Shown one piece after another: positions 61,963 through 64,000 of a stretch of DNA of 64,000 nucleotides. Location of the stretch: contig CM043699.1 of assembly GCA_023935145.1 (NCBI GenBank), positions 129,520,536 through 129,584,535 of the forward strand, written 5' to 3'. The stretch is from Bretschneidera sinensis. Taxonomy: Eukaryota > Streptophyta > Magnoliopsida > Brassicales > Akaniaceae. The notes beneath the pieces were generated by a model that did not search any database, was not told where the DNA came from, and was given only the letters and a program-made list of their open reading frames with translations. A program made the position numbers and the translations under genes. Position 1 is the first letter of the stretch; every line of letters begins with the position of its first letter.

Positions 61963-62273
61963 TCATGTAGAACAAACAAAGAGAAAGAACCAAGTAGACC
62001 TGGGGATTGGAACAGAAACCAAGCTACCTTAGGGAAGAAGAAATATGATCTTACCGTATTTTATTCAATATCAAAAGGCTTCTCTAGAATGTAATACAAT
62101 CAGATACTTATACTAGAAAATAAACTAACTCTAGTAAGTACTCTGCAAATAAGAGGACTGAAATAAATAATAAAAATAATGACTAAGACTAAGACTAAGC
62201 CTAAGCCTGAAATATCTTGCGGGTGCCCCTCGAATAGGTTCAGGCCAAGCTTGGTTGGGCCTAGTCTCTATCA
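61963..62273 (-). repeat. 5' LTR of the chromovirus
   Basis: 311 bases; the outer terminus reads TCATGTAGAAC where the other LTR has TGATGTAGAAC, so the terminal TG is mutated. Ends CTCTATCA. Confidence 0.9.
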
Positions 62274-62405
62274 CTCCCCTTCAAGTTGGAGCATAAATAT
62301 CATATGCACTAAACTTGTTACAAATAAATCTAACTTGAAAATCATCCAATGGTTTAGTAAATAAATCTACTAAGTGATCAATCGACTTCACATGTCTGGT
62401 ACTGA

Positions 62406-64000
62406 TCACATTTTGCAGAATTTTTTCTCGATCAACATAAGTGCTGCTTGATTGCCACACACCAAGCTCATAGGACTTGGCTGGTTAATCTTAAGTTCTG
62501 CTAACTGTTTTAGCCAAACCATCTCACAGGTAGTATGCTTCATTTCTCTATATTCGAACTCAACACTCGATCTAACCACCACAGTTTGCTTCTTACTTTT
62601 CCATGATACTAAATTACCTCCAACAAACACACAATATCCAGTAGTGGACCTCCTATTAGATGGAGAACCTGCCCAATCTGCATCAATATAACCCTCAACT
62701 TGAGTATGACCATGATTTTAATAAAGTAAACCATGACAAGAAGATATCTCAAAATTTGAATAACAGCATCTCGATGACTAGTTCGTGGAGCATCGAGAAA
62801 TTGATTAACCACACTTGTTGCAAATGAAATATCGGGTTTAATAACAGTCAAATAATTCAATTTTCCAACCAAACGCCTGTATTATCTTGGATCAGATAAT
62901 AACTCACATTGATCAACTGCAAGTTTTGTGTTGGGATTCATAAAACTATCTATAAGCTTACACCCTAACATTCCAGTATCATTAAACAAATCAATAACAT
63001 ATTTATACCGAGACAAAAAAACACCTTTATGAGATTTGGCAACCTCGATACCCAAAAAGTATCTATATTGTCTGAAACTTAGTACTCAAGAATTGTTTCC
63101 GTGCTAGAATTCCTTCTTTATTATCTCGTGTGATCACAATATCATCCACATATACAATCAATAATATCCTACCTGCCTTACTTGTTTATAAAATACAGAA
63201 TGATCTACACTAAATCAATCACTACTTTACTGAACGGATTGAACCACGCTCGAGGAGATTGTTTAAATCCATATAGAGACTTCTTCAATCGACATATTAA
63301 CCCAAACTCCCCCTGAGCAACAAACCCGAGAGGTTGCTTCATGTACACCGCTTCTTACAAATCATCATTTAGAAAAATATTTTTGACATCTAACTGATGT
63401 AGCGACCACTTAAATATAGCCGCCAAAGAGACAAAAACACGAACAGATGTAATCTTAGCCACATGAGAGAACGTTTCAGCATAATCAATACCATATATCT
63501 GTGTATATTTTTTTGCTATCAGAAGAGCTTTCAATCTGTCAACAATATTGTCAGGATGAACTTTTACAGCAGAAACCCAACAACATTCAACAAAAGATTT
63601 TTCCAAATGGGAGAGGAACCAAGTCCCATGAAGCATTAGTACTCAAAGCATGCATCTCTTCTTCCATTGTTGTCTTCCATCCAGAATAAGACAAAGCTTC
63701 TGTAATAGACTTAGGAACAAATATAGTAGAGAGATGCCACAAATGACACATATAATGGAGATAAATGATCATAGTACACAAAATTAGCAATAGGATGAGC
63801 AGTGCATAAACGCTTACCCTTTTGAAGAGCAATGAGAAAATCATCCTTATATGAGGTAGTTAAAGATAGATCCAGATCTGTTAACAAGGAAGTAATTAGT
63901 GGAGCAACCAAGACTAGAGGTTTTAAACAACGAATATAAACTTATAGTGGAGATATCGACCTAGGAGGATCTGATGAAGGGGAAATCATAGTAAGAGGAT
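62406..64000 (-). pseudogene. Copia pol fragments (RT and RNase H), interrupted element
   Basis: Minus strand: RNase H with VSWKSKKQTVVVRSSVEFEY near 62590, an RT-RNase H linker with MVGKLNYLTVIKPDISFA near 62870, a catalytic YVDD read near 63145, and an upstream RT part (IFLNDDL, GIDYAETFSHV) at 63355-63636. The upstream start (WKTTMEEEMHAL) is near 63680. Frame changes between parts show decay. It continues past the window. Confidence 0.85.

Larger units (their letters stand above)
55935..62273 (-). mobile_element. Ty3/gypsy chromovirus nested in the copia element
   Basis: LTRs at 55935-56232 and 61963-62273 and a perfect CTCCC target duplication (55930-55934 and 62274-62278) inside the copia purine tract. 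An initiator-tRNA-Met primer site and a purine tract (minus strand AGCTAGGGAGGAT) complete the frame. Coding order gag-protease-RT-RNase H-integrase-chromodomain, all broken. The LTRs differ by about 9% by eye. It is the youngest layer in position (element within element within intron). Confidence 0.94.
55764..64000 (-). mobile_element. Ty1/copia element in intron 5, interrupted by a chromovirus and cut off by the window end
   Basis: The left LTR (3' LTR in element orientation) is 55764-55929, and the internal region resumes at 62279 after the nested insertion. Pol fragments lie on the minus strand at 62406-63911 and beyond. The join is visible: the LTR ends AATCTCAACA and the purine tract CTTGAAGGGGAG lies directly inside, with its CTCCC duplicated by the nested insertion. 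The other LTR is outside the window. The outer LTR end at 55764 (TGAAAAG) is a best guess. Confidence 0.85.

Overview
The window looks like nuclear DNA of a eudicot plant. It is strongly A/T-rich, its genes have GT-AG introns and plant-only families (an FLZ zinc-finger protein, a DUF1677 protein, a DYW-type PPR relic, a chloroplast folate transporter relic), and much of the rest is Ty1/copia, Ty3/gypsy, LINE and foldback transposon sequence. I cannot name the species from sequence alone.

Layout. 1-5.5 kb is A/T-rich intergenic DNA with a decayed tRNA-Arg-like sequence. 6.2-7.6 kb holds an intact two-exon FLZ gene. 9.5-12.9 kb holds a clear but broken copy of a folate-biopterin transporter gene that keeps its introns. 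15.3-20.2 kb is a decayed Ty1/copia retrotransposon with both LTRs and a perfect 5-bp target duplication. 21.7-23.1 kb has two small foldback repeats and a solo LTR. 25.05-25.40 kb is an intact single-exon DUF1677 gene. 27.9-33.9 kb is a patchwork of RNase H fragments, a tandem duplication of about 1.9 kb containing a foldback element, and a 1.25-kb solo LTR that split one of the two copies and carries a phased array of 12-bp palindromes. 34.1-35.5 kb is an intact three-exon gene for a single-pass membrane protein. 35.8-36.3 kb is another solo LTR, 36.5-38.8 kb a decayed LINE, and 39.1-41.2 kb a broken DYW PPR gene.

From 43.65 kb to at least 55.56 kb lies one host gene of unknown function. 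Its first five exons can be read through in frame across two introns filled with retrotransposons. Intron 3 carries a 9.7-kb Athila-like gypsy element. Intron 5 carries a copia element that is itself interrupted by a chromovirus-type gypsy element, and this intron runs off the right edge. All three intronic elements lie antisense to the gene.

The host genes are unrelated plant genes with no shared pathway. Two of the six (transporter and PPR) are dead, three look intact, and one is probably functional but swollen by insertions. I see no evidence for a new enzymatic or defence system. The most unusual signal is the helically phased CCAGTCGACTGG array inside the solo LTR at 30.3-30.6 kb. Coordinates of exons, LTRs and target duplications were read by eye and are exact unless marked approximate.
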